From assembly GCA_964568355.1 (NCBI GenBank), contig CAZMRK010000006.1:1-23397 (forward strand): 23,397 nt of DNA. The letters are read 5' to 3'. The first letter of the stretch is position 1, and every line of letters begins with the position of its first letter. This DNA comes from JAJPJX01 sp964568355. GTDB lineage: Bacteria; Acidobacteriota; Terriglobia; Bryobacterales; Bryobacteraceae. The notes beneath the pieces are model-generated. The model worked only from the letters and a program-made list of their open reading frames with translations, made no database searches and was not told where the DNA came from. The position numbers and the translations under genes are program-made. Of the stretch, positions 7,596-15,599 are shown piece after piece.

Positions 7596-8489
7596 CTAGT
7601 TCAGCGGCACCGCGTTTTTCATGACATAGCCGTTCTCTCCGGCGATCGGAATGTAATGGAAGAACTCGGCATACTTCATCCCATGCCTGGCTCCGACGGC
7701 CGCCGCGGTTTCGCGCGTGTGTATATCCACCAAGCGGTTCACCGTCTCCTCGTTGATGGTGTCGAGAAGCGGCAGGCGGAGATGCGCTTCCGCCAGTTTT
7801 TCTTTCAGCGAGTAAGCGGTGTGACGCATCATTGTTTTGTGAGCCTGGACCGCGCGGATCTTGCGGTCGATGGTTGAAGTGATGTCCACCACCTTATTTA
7901 CATCCTGGTTTTCGGGGGAACGCGCCCAATAATAACGGTCCAGGACGGCCCAGCGCTCCAGACCGAGCGTGAAGTGCTCCTGGAGAAAGAGGTGGCCCTG
8001 CGAAGTCCAGGCGGCGTCTTCCGCGGCGCGCGCGGTCTTCTTGTGATCGGGATTTTCCTCGTACTTCGCGGAGGGGTCGAAGGTAAAGATCGTCCACGGC
8101 TTGAGCTTGCGGAAGAGCAGGATGAGGCGCGCCCGCACTTCGCTCTCCGAAATGGCGTCCATTTCGTCATTGCGGAAATCGAGCGAATGGATGTCGGTGA
8201 TGCCGATGATCTTGGCGGCCTCGTGCATTTCGACCGTGTTGCGATGACTGGTCTCGCCGGCATCGAGATCGTAGGAATCCTTTTCGTCGTTGGTGATCCG
8301 GATGAGGTGCCCGGTATAGCCCTCGTCGATGAGCCTGGCGAGGGTTCCTCCGGCGAAGATGGTGAAATCGTCGGCGTGGGCGGTGATCACCACCAGGCTG
8401 CGGCCCGCGTAGGGCCGACTCTGGGCGCGGGCGGCCTGCGCGGCCACGGCCGCCAGCGCGAACAACTTCCGGCGAGAGAACTTAGGCAT
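7596..8489 (-). CDS. PIG-L family deacetylase, Tat-exported
   Basis: 297 residues. The N-terminus has a twin-arginine motif and hydrophobic segment (SRRKLFALAAVAA at 5-17, cleavage near ARAQ). The catalytic motif AHADD (37-41) replaces the usual AHPDD and gives the metal-binding His38/Asp41 pair; NPDHKK (146-151) supplies the later conserved Asp-His. Members are zinc-dependent N-acyl hydrolases acting on N-acetylglucosamine-type compounds such as GlcNAc-PI or mycothiol precursors. The substrate here is unknown, probably an extracytoplasmic amino-sugar conjugate. The ATG at 8489 gives a clean signal peptide; a longer in-frame reading to 9095 runs across the upstream gene in the wrong frame and is not real. 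The gene starts eight bases after the YchF-like gene, so the two are surely cotranscribed. Confidence 0.9.
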   Translation of the reverse strand: MPKFSRRKLFALAAVAAQAARAQSRPYAGRSLVVITAHADDFTIFAGGTLARLIDEGYTGHLIRITNDEKDSYDLDAGETSHRNTVEMHEAAKIIGITDIHSLDFRNDEMDAISESEVRARLILLFRKLKPWTIFTFDPSAKYEENPDHKKTARAAEDAAWTSQGHLFLQEHFTLGLERWAVLDRYYWARSPENQDVNKVVDITSTIDRKIRAVQAHKTMMRHTAYSLKEKLAEAHLRLPLLDTINEETVNRLVDIHTRETAAAVGARHGMKYAEFFHYIPIAGENGYVMKNAVPLN

Positions 8490-8497
8490 GGCTTTCT

Positions 8498-9571
8498 TTA
8501 TCCGTGACGTATGACCAGGACATCTCCATCTTTGACAATGTAGTCCTTTCCTTCGAGGCGTAAAAGACCCTTTTCGCGCACGCCGGGATAGCCGCCCAGA
8601 TCGATGAGCGATTTCCAGTTGACCACTTCGGCGCGAATGAATTTCTTTTCGAAATCCGAGTGGATGGCTCCGGCGGCCTTGACGGCTGTGCTGTGGACCG
8701 GAATGGTCCAGGCGCGGACTTCGGTTTCTCCGGCGGTGAGGAACGACATGAGGCCCAGCAGAGCATACGTCGCCGAGATGAGGCGTTCCAATCCGGATTC
8801 CGAGAGGCCATAGCTGCTCAGATAATCCTTTTGCTCGTCTCGCGGCAGTTCGGCAAGCTCCGCCTCGATTTTGCCGCAGATCGCGGTGACGGCGGTGTGG
8901 CGGCGCCCGGCCAGCGGTCCATTGCGGTACTCCTCTTCGCGCTGGTGCAGGCGGGAGGCGTCGTCCTCGCCGAGATTCAAGACGTAGAGCACGGGCTTCT
9001 GCGAGAGAAACTGAAAGCCGCGGATGCGCTTGTCGTCTTCGGCGTCGAGCTCGAGCTGGCGCAGGGGAGTATTGGCCTCCAGCAGCGCCTTGCACTTCTC
9101 CAACAGCTCGAATTCGCGATCGAGGTCCGGGCTCTTGATCTTCTTGCGATCCTTGTCCAGACGTTCGAGGCGCTTTTCCACGACCACCAGGTCGCTGAGA
9201 ATCAACTCCATTTCGACATCTTCCAGATCCCGCAGAGGGTCGACGGAGCCTTTCTCGTGAGGCACGGTCTCGTCGGCGAAGAGGCGCAGGACGTGAGCGA
9301 AGGCGTCCACCACGCGCAGGCTGGCGAGGTAGGCGGGGTCGCGCAGCGACTCCTTGGAGATGGAAGGCATATCCACGTACTCGACCGTAGCGTAGGTGAC
9401 CTTGGGAGGCTCAAAGAGCCTGGCCAGTTCTTCCAGCCGCGCATCGGGCACTTTGGTCACGCCGGTTCGCGCGGCGGTGGAGCCGATGCGGGTTTCTTGC
9501 GTCACGCCGGTCAGGATCGTGAACAAGGAGGTTTTGCCTGTCATAGGCAGGCCGATGATAGCAGTCTTCAT
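8498..9571 (-). CDS. YchF/Ola1-like P-loop NTPase with altered G3 motif
   Basis: 357 residues, close to the usual length of YchF (about 363). Visible: P-loop GLPMTGKT (7-14; canonical YchF has GLPNVGKS), a coiled helical insert (about 100-165, VVVEKRLERLDKDRKK), an NxxE-type base-recognition motif (NLGE in VLNLGED) as in the ATP-preferring YchF/Ola1 group, and a C-terminal TGS-like domain (about 285-357). The G3 position reads DMPSIS (67-72) where YchF has DxAG, so the conserved Gly is replaced by Ser. YchF proteins bind ribosomes and stress factors; whether this divergent copy hydrolyses nucleotide is open. The housekeeping YchF is probably encoded elsewhere. Middle gene of the MoxR/YchF-like/PIG-L operon, 15 bases after moxR. 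Confidence 0.85.
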   Translation of the reverse strand: MKTAIIGLPMTGKTSLFTILTGVTQETRIGSTAARTGVTKVPDARLEELARLFEPPKVTYATVEYVDMPSISKESLRDPAYLASLRVVDAFAHVLRLFADETVPHEKGSVDPLRDLEDVEMELILSDLVVVEKRLERLDKDRKKIKSPDLDREFELLEKCKALLEANTPLRQLELDAEDDKRIRGFQFLSQKPVLYVLNLGEDDASRLHQREEEYRNGPLAGRRHTAVTAICGKIEAELAELPRDEQKDYLSSYGLSESGLERLISATYALLGLMSFLTAGETEVRAWTIPVHSTAVKAAGAIHSDFEKKFIRAEVVNWKSLIDLGGYPGVREKGLLRLEGKDYIVKDGDVLVIRHG

Positions 9572-9586
9572 ATCGAATTAACGGAA

Positions 9587-10570
9587 CTAGAGGGGCACGT
9601 CCACCTGGCTGAGGATCTCTTCGATGATGCGATCGCCCAGTTCCGAGCGGCGCTGCGTAAGCGCGGTGCGGCCGTTGATCACGACGCGATGGGCGAAGAT
9701 GGGGACTGCCAAACGCTTGACATCGTCGGGGATCGCATACTCGCGGCCTTCCAGCAGCGACAGAGCCTGCACGGCCCGGAACAGCGCCTGAGACCCGCGC
9801 GGGCTAACTCCCAGAGAAAGGCCTTCGTGCGCGCGGGTCTTCTCGACAATGGCCAGCATGTAGTCGACCACGGATTCTTCCACCGTGACACGATGCACGG
9901 CGGATTGGACCTGCAGAACCTCTTCGGCGCTGAGAACCGCAGAGATGCGCTCTTCCAGCGAGCCTTCGGAGTTGCGCAGGATCTCGCGCTCGCTGCGGGC
10001 GTCGGGATAGCCGATGCGGAGCCGCATCAGGAAGCGATCGAGCTGGGATTCCGGAAGCGGATAGGTGCCGTGGTGCTCCACCGGATTCTGGGTGGCGATC
10101 ACCATGAACGGGCGCGGCAGAGCCTGGCTGTTGCCGTCGATGGTGACCTGCGTTTCGTTCATGGCCTCCAGCAGAGCGGACTGCGTTTTGGGCGTGGTCC
10201 GGTTGATCTCATCGGCCAGGAGGATATTGCTGAAGATGGGTCCGGCCTTGAACTCGAAAGACTCGGAGTGCGCGTTATAGATGGTCACGCCGAGGACATC
10301 GCTGGGCAGCATGTCGCTGGTGAACTGGAGACGCTGGAAGCGGCAAGCCACGGCGCGCGCAAGGGCCTGAGCCAGCGTGGTTTTGCCGACGCCGGGGACA
10401 TCTTCGATCAGCAGATGCCCGCGGGCGAGGAGGCAAACCAGCGAGAGTTTCACCACCTCCGGCTTGCCGCGAATTGCCAGTTGCAGAGCCGCTTCGAGTT
10501 CGGCCAGCCTTTGGAGCAACTGAGAAAGTTCGGCAGCCGGGGGAGCAAACATGGTATCCCGCTGCGCCAT
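9587..10570 (-). CDS. MoxR family AAA+ ATPase
   Basis: 327 residues, full length for MoxR proteins. Walker A EDVPGVGKTT at 56-65, Walker B LLADEINR at 117-124, sensor 1 ATQNP at 159-163, ESQLDRF at 174-180, and a C-terminal lid domain containing SPRGSQ around residue 255. MoxR ATPases act as chaperones that help assemble or activate enzyme complexes, often with von Willebrand A (DUF58) partners. No VWA or DUF58 gene follows here, which is unusual; the next genes are the YchF-like NTPase and the PIG-L deacetylase. The start is the ATG at 10570; no clear Shine-Dalgarno precedes it. A TAGCAT box ends eight bases upstream, so a leaderless transcript is possible here too. First gene of the operon. 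Confidence 0.93.
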   Translation of the reverse strand: MAQRDTMFAPPAAELSQLLQRLAELEAALQLAIRGKPEVVKLSLVCLLARGHLLIEDVPGVGKTTLAQALARAVACRFQRLQFTSDMLPSDVLGVTIYNAHSESFEFKAGPIFSNILLADEINRTTPKTQSALLEAMNETQVTIDGNSQALPRPFMVIATQNPVEHHGTYPLPESQLDRFLMRLRIGYPDARSEREILRNSEGSLEERISAVLSAEEVLQVQSAVHRVTVEESVVDYMLAIVEKTRAHEGLSLGVSPRGSQALFRAVQALSLLEGREYAIPDDVKRLAVPIFAHRVVINGRTALTQRRSELGDRIIEEILSQVDVPL

Positions 10571-10636
10571 AAGTATTTATGCTAACCTTTCCGGGGCCCC
10601 GGCGTCCATGGCCGCGAGGGCTCGCAGGCGAACGGG

Positions 10637-10642
10637 TATACT
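10637..10642 (+). promoter_or_regulatory. Candidate -10 box for the leaderless 75-residue gene
   Basis: TATACT ends six bases before the GTG start at 10649, placing the expected transcription start on the start codon. There is no Shine-Dalgarno and no recognisable -35. Confidence 0.4.
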
Positions 10643-10648
10643 GGGAAA

Positions 10649-10876
10649 GTGGCGCGTACAATCCGTGTGGAGCTAAATGAAGAAGAACTGAAGCTGGTTG
10701 TGGCCGCGCTGCGCCAGGTGCGGTATACCTTTGAAGTGGCACATCGCGCAGGTCAGGAATCCCTCACGGAAGACTACCAGCAGGTGGAAGAGATGTACGA
10801 AGCGCTGCACAACCGCCTGGCCGGTCTGCTGGCCTCCCCGCCCTCCGGGGAAGGGCATCTGCACCGGGTGAAGTAG
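10649..10876 (+). CDS. Small conserved-looking protein of unknown function, 75 residues
   Basis: Not recognised. The protein starts MARTIRVELNEEELK, is rich in charged and amphipathic helix-forming residues up to about residue 62, and ends in a short disordered PPSGEG tail. No signal peptide, membrane segment, Cys pair or known motif. The only plausible start is the GTG at 10649. It sits head-to-head with moxR across 78 bases and tail-to-tail with the beta-helix gene. Gene reality rests on codon pattern, an upstream -10-like box and absence of a better frame. It could be a small regulator or a subunit; nothing visible decides this. Confidence 0.65.
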   Translation: MARTIRVELNEEELKLVVAALRQVRYTFEVAHRAGQESLTEDYQQVEEMYEALHNRLAGLLASPPSGEGHLHRVK

Positions 10877-10904
10877 GACCAGCGCCTTCCTCTGTATACA
10901 AAGC

Positions 10905-10938
10905 CGGAGCGCCGAGCTCTTGTGTGCCCGGCGCTCCG
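10905..10938. terminator. Hairpin between convergent genes
   Basis: A perfect 10-bp stem, CGGAGCGCCG (10905-10914) with CGGCGCTCCG (10929-10938), 14-base loop. It lies between the end of the 75-residue gene and the end of the beta-helix gene. There is no strong T tract on either side, so it is only a likely terminator or 3'-end stabiliser. Confidence 0.5.
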
Positions 10939-10962
10939 CCAGTTGTAACGCTCCGCTGCGAG

Positions 10963-12819
10963 CTACTGCAGATCGGGTTCGGTCACCCAGAAGGTCCATT
11001 CGTCGGTCCAGTTTTCATCGCCCATTCCACCGAGGAATTGTGCGGACTGATCGAAGAACCCGTCATCGGGAGGCTGCACCCAGCCGGCGCGGAATATCGG
11101 ACTGGAGAACAAACCGCTCCAGTCGGGGTCGCTGTATTCGAACGGCCGCGCGAACAAGGGATCCGCGATGGTCACGTTCTTGGCAGCGCCGTTACCTTTT
11201 TGGCCCTGGGCATATGCCAGGTTATATGCAGAGGCACTCAGGCCGGAGGAGACAATCTGTCCCTCCAACGTATTCGCACCCTGGACTCCGAGGTTGTTAC
11301 CCCAGCACAGGACGCCATTCATCGTCAAATTGCCGGCGTCGCCCTGGGCCTGCGTATTGGCATCGTCCAGATCCAGGCACGGGCTGTAGAAATGCGAGAC
11401 AACCAGGTTATTAAACGACCCGTGGGTCGCCCGGCGCAGAAAGAGACCCGGCGAATTGGACTCGTCAAAGCCGGGGTTCCCGCTTCCGACGTAGGTAATG
11501 TTGTAGAAGGTGGGGTTTGAAGCCGGTGTCGCAGCCTGATCATACTCGCTGTTATCGCCTTCGATGCCGCGATTGCCGGGCGAATCCGGGCTCTGGTACA
11601 TCAGGCCGAACTGCACGCGGCCGGTATAGCCGAGCTGAAAGTCCGTGAAATCATCGGCGCTCAGGCCACCGACCAGCCACTTCGCGTCCATGGTACCGCC
11701 AAACCACTCGAACGAGTCGTCCTTGCCGTAGATCGCCTGAAGGTGCTCCGCAATGGTCTGCTTGCCGCAACCGGCCCAGGTGAACGAGTTCAGCTCGTTA
11801 TTCGGCGAAAGAATGCTTCCGGCGAACTCGACGCGCACATACCGCAGAGTCCCGCAGTTATGATTGGGATCGGTGCCTCCATAGACGCTGTCCGGATTCC
11901 CCACCAGTCCTTCTACATAAAAGGTTCCGGGCGCATTCTTGCAGCCTTCCGGCGGGCAAATACCGGAGCCGCCCGGGATGCTGCCCCCAACGTTGATCGG
12001 AGCCTTTCCCAGCAGGACCAGTCCACCCCAATCGCCGCGCGCGCGCTGGCCGAAAGGCAGCGAACTGGTCATGATGATCGGACGGGATTTGGTGCCGCTG
12101 GCTGTAATTTTGCCGTTGGTGGTGACCACCAGGGCCGATGGCGGCGTGGAGCCCGGTTCCCCGATTACGAAGGTCCCCGGCTCAATGGTCAACGTGGCGC
12201 CGCTCTTGACATAGATCACCCCTTTCAGATGCCACTCGGTGTCATTGGTCAGGGTTTGATCGGCGGTGATATCGCTCGAGATCGTCGTAGTTCCTTTCAC
12301 CACGCCGATCTTCATGTAAGAGCTTTTGAGAACCTGCGAGCCGGCATAGTCCCGAAGCTGGACGACAATGGTGTGCATGCCGGGCTCGTCCGGGATGGTC
12401 AGAGCCGGGAACTTGCCTCCGCCGCCGATCAGGACGGCCTTCGTGGCATCGGCGATCTGCATGGGCTGAAACCCTTGGTCGGCGGTATTTCCGTTAATAT
12501 CCGTGGGGGTCTCGCCGCCCCCCGGGAGATAAGCCTTTTTGCCGGTTTGATTGTTCTGCCGGTAGACAAGGACCGTATAAGGGTACAGGTCGCCATTGGA
12601 CTTGACGGTCCACTTCAAGGTCAGGGACTGGCCCGCCTGGTAGGTATACTTGTCGCTCCAGACCCACATGGACAGTTTGGGTTGCGGACCGTTATATGCC
12701 ACGGAGCGGGAAGACGCGGCATAGCGCCCTACGACAGCTTTGCCGACTGCGGTGAAATTTTGAGCGCCTGCGACTGCGACTGCAGCCCAGGACCATATCA
12801 GAAACGACGGAACGCGCAT
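10963..12819 (-). CDS. Secreted beta-helix-like protein paired with a TonB-dependent receptor
   Basis: 618 residues with a signal peptide (about 1-19, ending AVAGAQ). Residues about 48-172 look like an Ig-type beta-sandwich (WSDKYTYQAGQSLTLKW ... HTIVVQLRDYAGS). From about 175 onward the sequence resembles a right-handed beta-helix (GVIYVKSGATLTIEPGT at 200-216). GDWGGLVLLGKAPIN at 262-276 and DSFEWFGGTMDAKWLVGG at 368-385 are hallmarks of a family I recall, mainly from Bacteroidota and Proteobacteria, encoded beside TonB-dependent receptors; this is recall, not a search. No catalytic residues are evident. It probably binds or presents a substrate outside the cell for the receptor. It starts 26 bases after the receptor, with CAGGAG eight bases before the ATG. 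Last gene of the unit. Confidence 0.85.
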   Translation of the reverse strand: MRVPSFLIWSWAAVAVAGAQNFTAVGKAVVGRYAASSRSVAYNGPQPKLSMWVWSDKYTYQAGQSLTLKWTVKSNGDLYPYTVLVYRQNNQTGKKAYLPGGGETPTDINGNTADQGFQPMQIADATKAVLIGGGGKFPALTIPDEPGMHTIVVQLRDYAGSQVLKSSYMKIGVVKGTTTISSDITADQTLTNDTEWHLKGVIYVKSGATLTIEPGTFVIGEPGSTPPSALVVTTNGKITASGTKSRPIIMTSSLPFGQRARGDWGGLVLLGKAPINVGGSIPGGSGICPPEGCKNAPGTFYVEGLVGNPDSVYGGTDPNHNCGTLRYVRVEFAGSILSPNNELNSFTWAGCGKQTIAEHLQAIYGKDDSFEWFGGTMDAKWLVGGLSADDFTDFQLGYTGRVQFGLMYQSPDSPGNRGIEGDNSEYDQAATPASNPTFYNITYVGSGNPGFDESNSPGLFLRRATHGSFNNLVVSHFYSPCLDLDDANTQAQGDAGNLTMNGVLCWGNNLGVQGANTLEGQIVSSGLSASAYNLAYAQGQKGNGAAKNVTIADPLFARPFEYSDPDWSGLFSSPIFRAGWVQPPDDGFFDQSAQFLGGMGDENWTDEWTFWVTEPDLQ

Positions 12820-12845
12820 AAATGTCTCCTGTCTGTTACTTCCGA

Positions 12846-15599
12846 TCAGAAAAATGAGTAGCTAAAACCGATTTGAAACGTCCTGCCCAGGCGATAGGCC
12901 CGCTGGAGGATCGTGCCTTGTGTCCAGCGAAAATCGTTGTCGCCCAGGTTCTCCCCCTCGAAACGAATGCTCCATTTCCCTTTCTCGTCGAATGAGTACT
13001 GGTAGACAAAGTCGAGGTATGTATTGCCTTCCTGATAGATATCCGGCAATCGAAAGGTTCCGACATCGGAAATCCGCCGGGAGGCGTAGTTGGCGAAAAA
13101 CTTCGCGTCACTGCGCCACTTCGGCCGCGTCCATTGCAGAACCGCATTGGCGAGGAAGCGCGACTGTCCCAAGAGAGGCCGTGATTGCGAGGTAATGATG
13201 GTAGCGTCCTCCGGCCGGATCTCTATGTTGGAATCGACAAACGTAAAATTGGCGCCGACGGCGAACTCTTTCAGTTTTGGCTTGAATGCCCCTAGCGAGC
13301 GGCGAAGCTCCAGCTCAATGCCGATGTTTCGAGCCCCCTTGGCATTCACAAAGGTCTGGCGCAGATCGTTGGAGGGCACGATGGTCTGCTCAATGGGATT
13401 GGTGAAAGTCTTCGCAAAAAAGCTGGCAGCGACAAGCTGGTTGCCGCCGGGAAACCACTCCCACCGGGCATCGTAGTTATTGATCGCCGCGCGCTGCAGA
13501 TCGGGATTGCCCTGGGTGATGAACCCCCCGAGGACATTATTGAAATCGAAGGGCGAGAGCTCCCGGAAGTCGGGGCGCGAAAGCGTCCGGCTGTAGGACA
13601 AGCGGACGTTCTGTCTCCTGGTAAGCGCATAGATGACATTGACCGCCGGCGCGGGATCCCGGTTCTGCAGGGCGGCCCGTACCGGGATGGCATTTGCGAC
13701 GCGGTTGTCCACCGTGATGACCGTCTGTTGGGCGTCTTCGATTCGAATCCCTCCTTCGATACGCCAACGCGGGCCCAGACTGAGATCGACCATGGCGTAC
13801 CCCGCGAAGATATTCATCTCCGCGGCATACGTATCGGTTCCGCGCGTGAATTCGGTAATCTGAAAGCCATCCGGGCGGATATTCGATGCAGCAAATAACT
13901 GGTTGCTGGGGAGAAACAGGTTCAGCGTGGTGAGTTGCTGGGGCGAGAAGAGAAACCGGCGAGCCTCAAAATCCCTTCGCCGGACCGTCGCGCGCACTCC
14001 GACCTTGAAGAGACCCGATACACCGCCTTTGAAGAACGGGATGCTATAGTCCGCCTGCGGCTCGTAAATGCGGTCCTGCAAGTCCGAGAAGAAACGGACT
14101 CCGGACGAGCCGGACGCCGCGAAGATATATCTTCCATCGGGCAGCAGATTGCGAATCACTTCCCGCAGATCGGGCTCGGCGCGGCTCGAATCGGAATACG
14201 TGAATTGCCAGTGGATCAGGCTGTTCCGCCAGCCTGGAAACGAGTGATCTCCCTCCACACCGGTAGAGACCAGCGACCGTTCGATATAGCGCAGCCGCTG
14301 CGACGACAAGTACGAGCCCACGCCGCCGTCATATCCGGCGAATTCGCGAACCGTCTTTTCGGCATCATGGGTCAAGGTATTGCGAAAGATGATTTTGTGA
14401 TTTGGCGTGAGGCGAACGGCCACGTTGAAAATTGCGCCGAGCCGGGCGTTTTCCGCATACTCGCGGAAGTCCGGATATTCGGTAAAGATGATCGGCTCAC
14501 CGACGCCCTGCCGCAGGTATCGCTCTAATTCGCTTTGTAACTGGGGCCGGTTGGAGAAACTAACTGCGCCGACGATGCCAAAACGGCCGAAGGTACCTCC
14601 TCCGGCCGCGGACCAATCGAAGGCGGGACGCTCGGAATTCACCGCGGCGGGTTCCCAATTGTCCGAGAAGGATCTACCGAAGTCCTGCAATTGCTGGCGG
14701 GAAAACTGGCCCTGCACGATTTGCGCGTCGCGCGGGATGATCGACGGTATTCCGCGCGCGCCGGCTCCATATCCAAAGAAATCGCTCCCTCCCGAAGGGT
14801 AAGTGAGAAACCGGTTAAAGGTGGTCGCCGTATTGAAGCCGCTTTTGATCGTGAGGTTGAATACCTTCTGCGCCGGGAATTCTATGGTCTGCATCTGGAC
14901 AAGGCCGCCGGCAAACTCCGCCGGCAAGTCAGGTGAGTATGTCTTTGCGATTTTGATGTTCTCGATCAGCCCCGCGGGGAACAGATCCAACGGCACCACC
15001 CTTTTCTCCGGCTCCGTCGTGGGAATCAAGGCCCCGTTCAGTTGCGTGGCACTGTACCGCTCGCCCAAGCCGCGGACATATACGAATCCGCTTCCGACGA
15101 CACTCACTCCGGTCACCTTCTGCAGCGCGCCGGCTGCATCGGAAGATGTGCTGGCGGCGAGTTCCTGCCGGCTGATCGTGTCGCTCACGACCGGCGAAAG
15201 CTTGCGCTCATTGAGCATCGCCTCAGCAGAGGCTTCCACGGCGCCGACTTTTTCGACTACATCCACGGTGGTGGAAACGGACAGGTTCGATAGAACCGTG
15301 CTAGCCTCCGTCACCTCGCCGGCCTTTACCACCACTTCGGTTAAGTCGACCGGGGCATACCTGGGCGCCTTGAAGTGAATGGTGTAGGTTCCCGGCGATA
15401 GATTGATGACGAATCTTCCGTCGGCATCGGTGACCATGCGGTCGCTAGTCTGTCCGTCAATCGCAATCGCGACTCCCGCTACAGGACGCCCGGTCTGGCT
15501 ATCCAGAACGGAGCCGCCTATGCTTCCCTTGGTCACTTGAGCCGACGCGGCGGGGACCAACAGAAACGCGAGCAGCGGACGGAGGTATTTACTGAACAA
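12846..15599 (-). CDS. TonB-dependent outer-membrane receptor with carboxypeptidase-regulatory-like N-domain
   Basis: 917 residues. Signal peptide 1-20 (LLAFLLVPAASA), a carboxypeptidase-regulatory-like Ig fold (about 24-105, GSVLDSQTGRPVAGVAI), a plug domain (about 125-240) with VRGLGERYSATQLNG at 175-189 and EKRVVPLDLFPAGLIENI at 198-215, then the beta-barrel ending in Phe (IGFSYSFF), as outer-membrane assembly requires. It takes up a ligand across the outer membrane using TonB/ExbBD energy; ligand unknown. The start is a TTG at 15599 inside the last codons of the previous gene (11-base overlap), with GAGG nine bases upstream. No in-frame ATG would keep the signal peptide, so translational coupling is likely. 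Second gene of a three-gene unit. Confidence 0.93.
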   Translation of the reverse strand: MFSKYLRPLLAFLLVPAASAQVTKGSIGGSVLDSQTGRPVAGVAIAIDGQTSDRMVTDADGRFVINLSPGTYTIHFKAPRYAPVDLTEVVVKAGEVTEASTVLSNLSVSTTVDVVEKVGAVEASAEAMLNERKLSPVVSDTISRQELAASTSSDAAGALQKVTGVSVVGSGFVYVRGLGERYSATQLNGALIPTTEPEKRVVPLDLFPAGLIENIKIAKTYSPDLPAEFAGGLVQMQTIEFPAQKVFNLTIKSGFNTATTFNRFLTYPSGGSDFFGYGAGARGIPSIIPRDAQIVQGQFSRQQLQDFGRSFSDNWEPAAVNSERPAFDWSAAGGGTFGRFGIVGAVSFSNRPQLQSELERYLRQGVGEPIIFTEYPDFREYAENARLGAIFNVAVRLTPNHKIIFRNTLTHDAEKTVREFAGYDGGVGSYLSSQRLRYIERSLVSTGVEGDHSFPGWRNSLIHWQFTYSDSSRAEPDLREVIRNLLPDGRYIFAASGSSGVRFFSDLQDRIYEPQADYSIPFFKGGVSGLFKVGVRATVRRRDFEARRFLFSPQQLTTLNLFLPSNQLFAASNIRPDGFQITEFTRGTDTYAAEMNIFAGYAMVDLSLGPRWRIEGGIRIEDAQQTVITVDNRVANAIPVRAALQNRDPAPAVNVIYALTRRQNVRLSYSRTLSRPDFRELSPFDFNNVLGGFITQGNPDLQRAAINNYDARWEWFPGGNQLVAASFFAKTFTNPIEQTIVPSNDLRQTFVNAKGARNIGIELELRRSLGAFKPKLKEFAVGANFTFVDSNIEIRPEDATIITSQSRPLLGQSRFLANAVLQWTRPKWRSDAKFFANYASRRISDVGTFRLPDIYQEGNTYLDFVYQYSFDEKGKWSIRFEGENLGDNDFRWTQGTILQRAYRLGRTFQIGFSYSFF

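Noticed and set aside
8490..9095. 202-residue N-terminal extension of the PIG-L protein
   Set aside because: It lies in the wrong frame over the YchF-like gene; the Tat signal begins at the ATG at 8489.
8660..10585. 641-codon plus-strand frame
   Set aside because: Antisense shadow of the YchF-like and MoxR genes, no recognisable domain.
11743..12861. 372-codon plus-strand frame
   Set aside because: Antisense to the beta-helix gene; Arg/Gly/Asp-rich without motifs.
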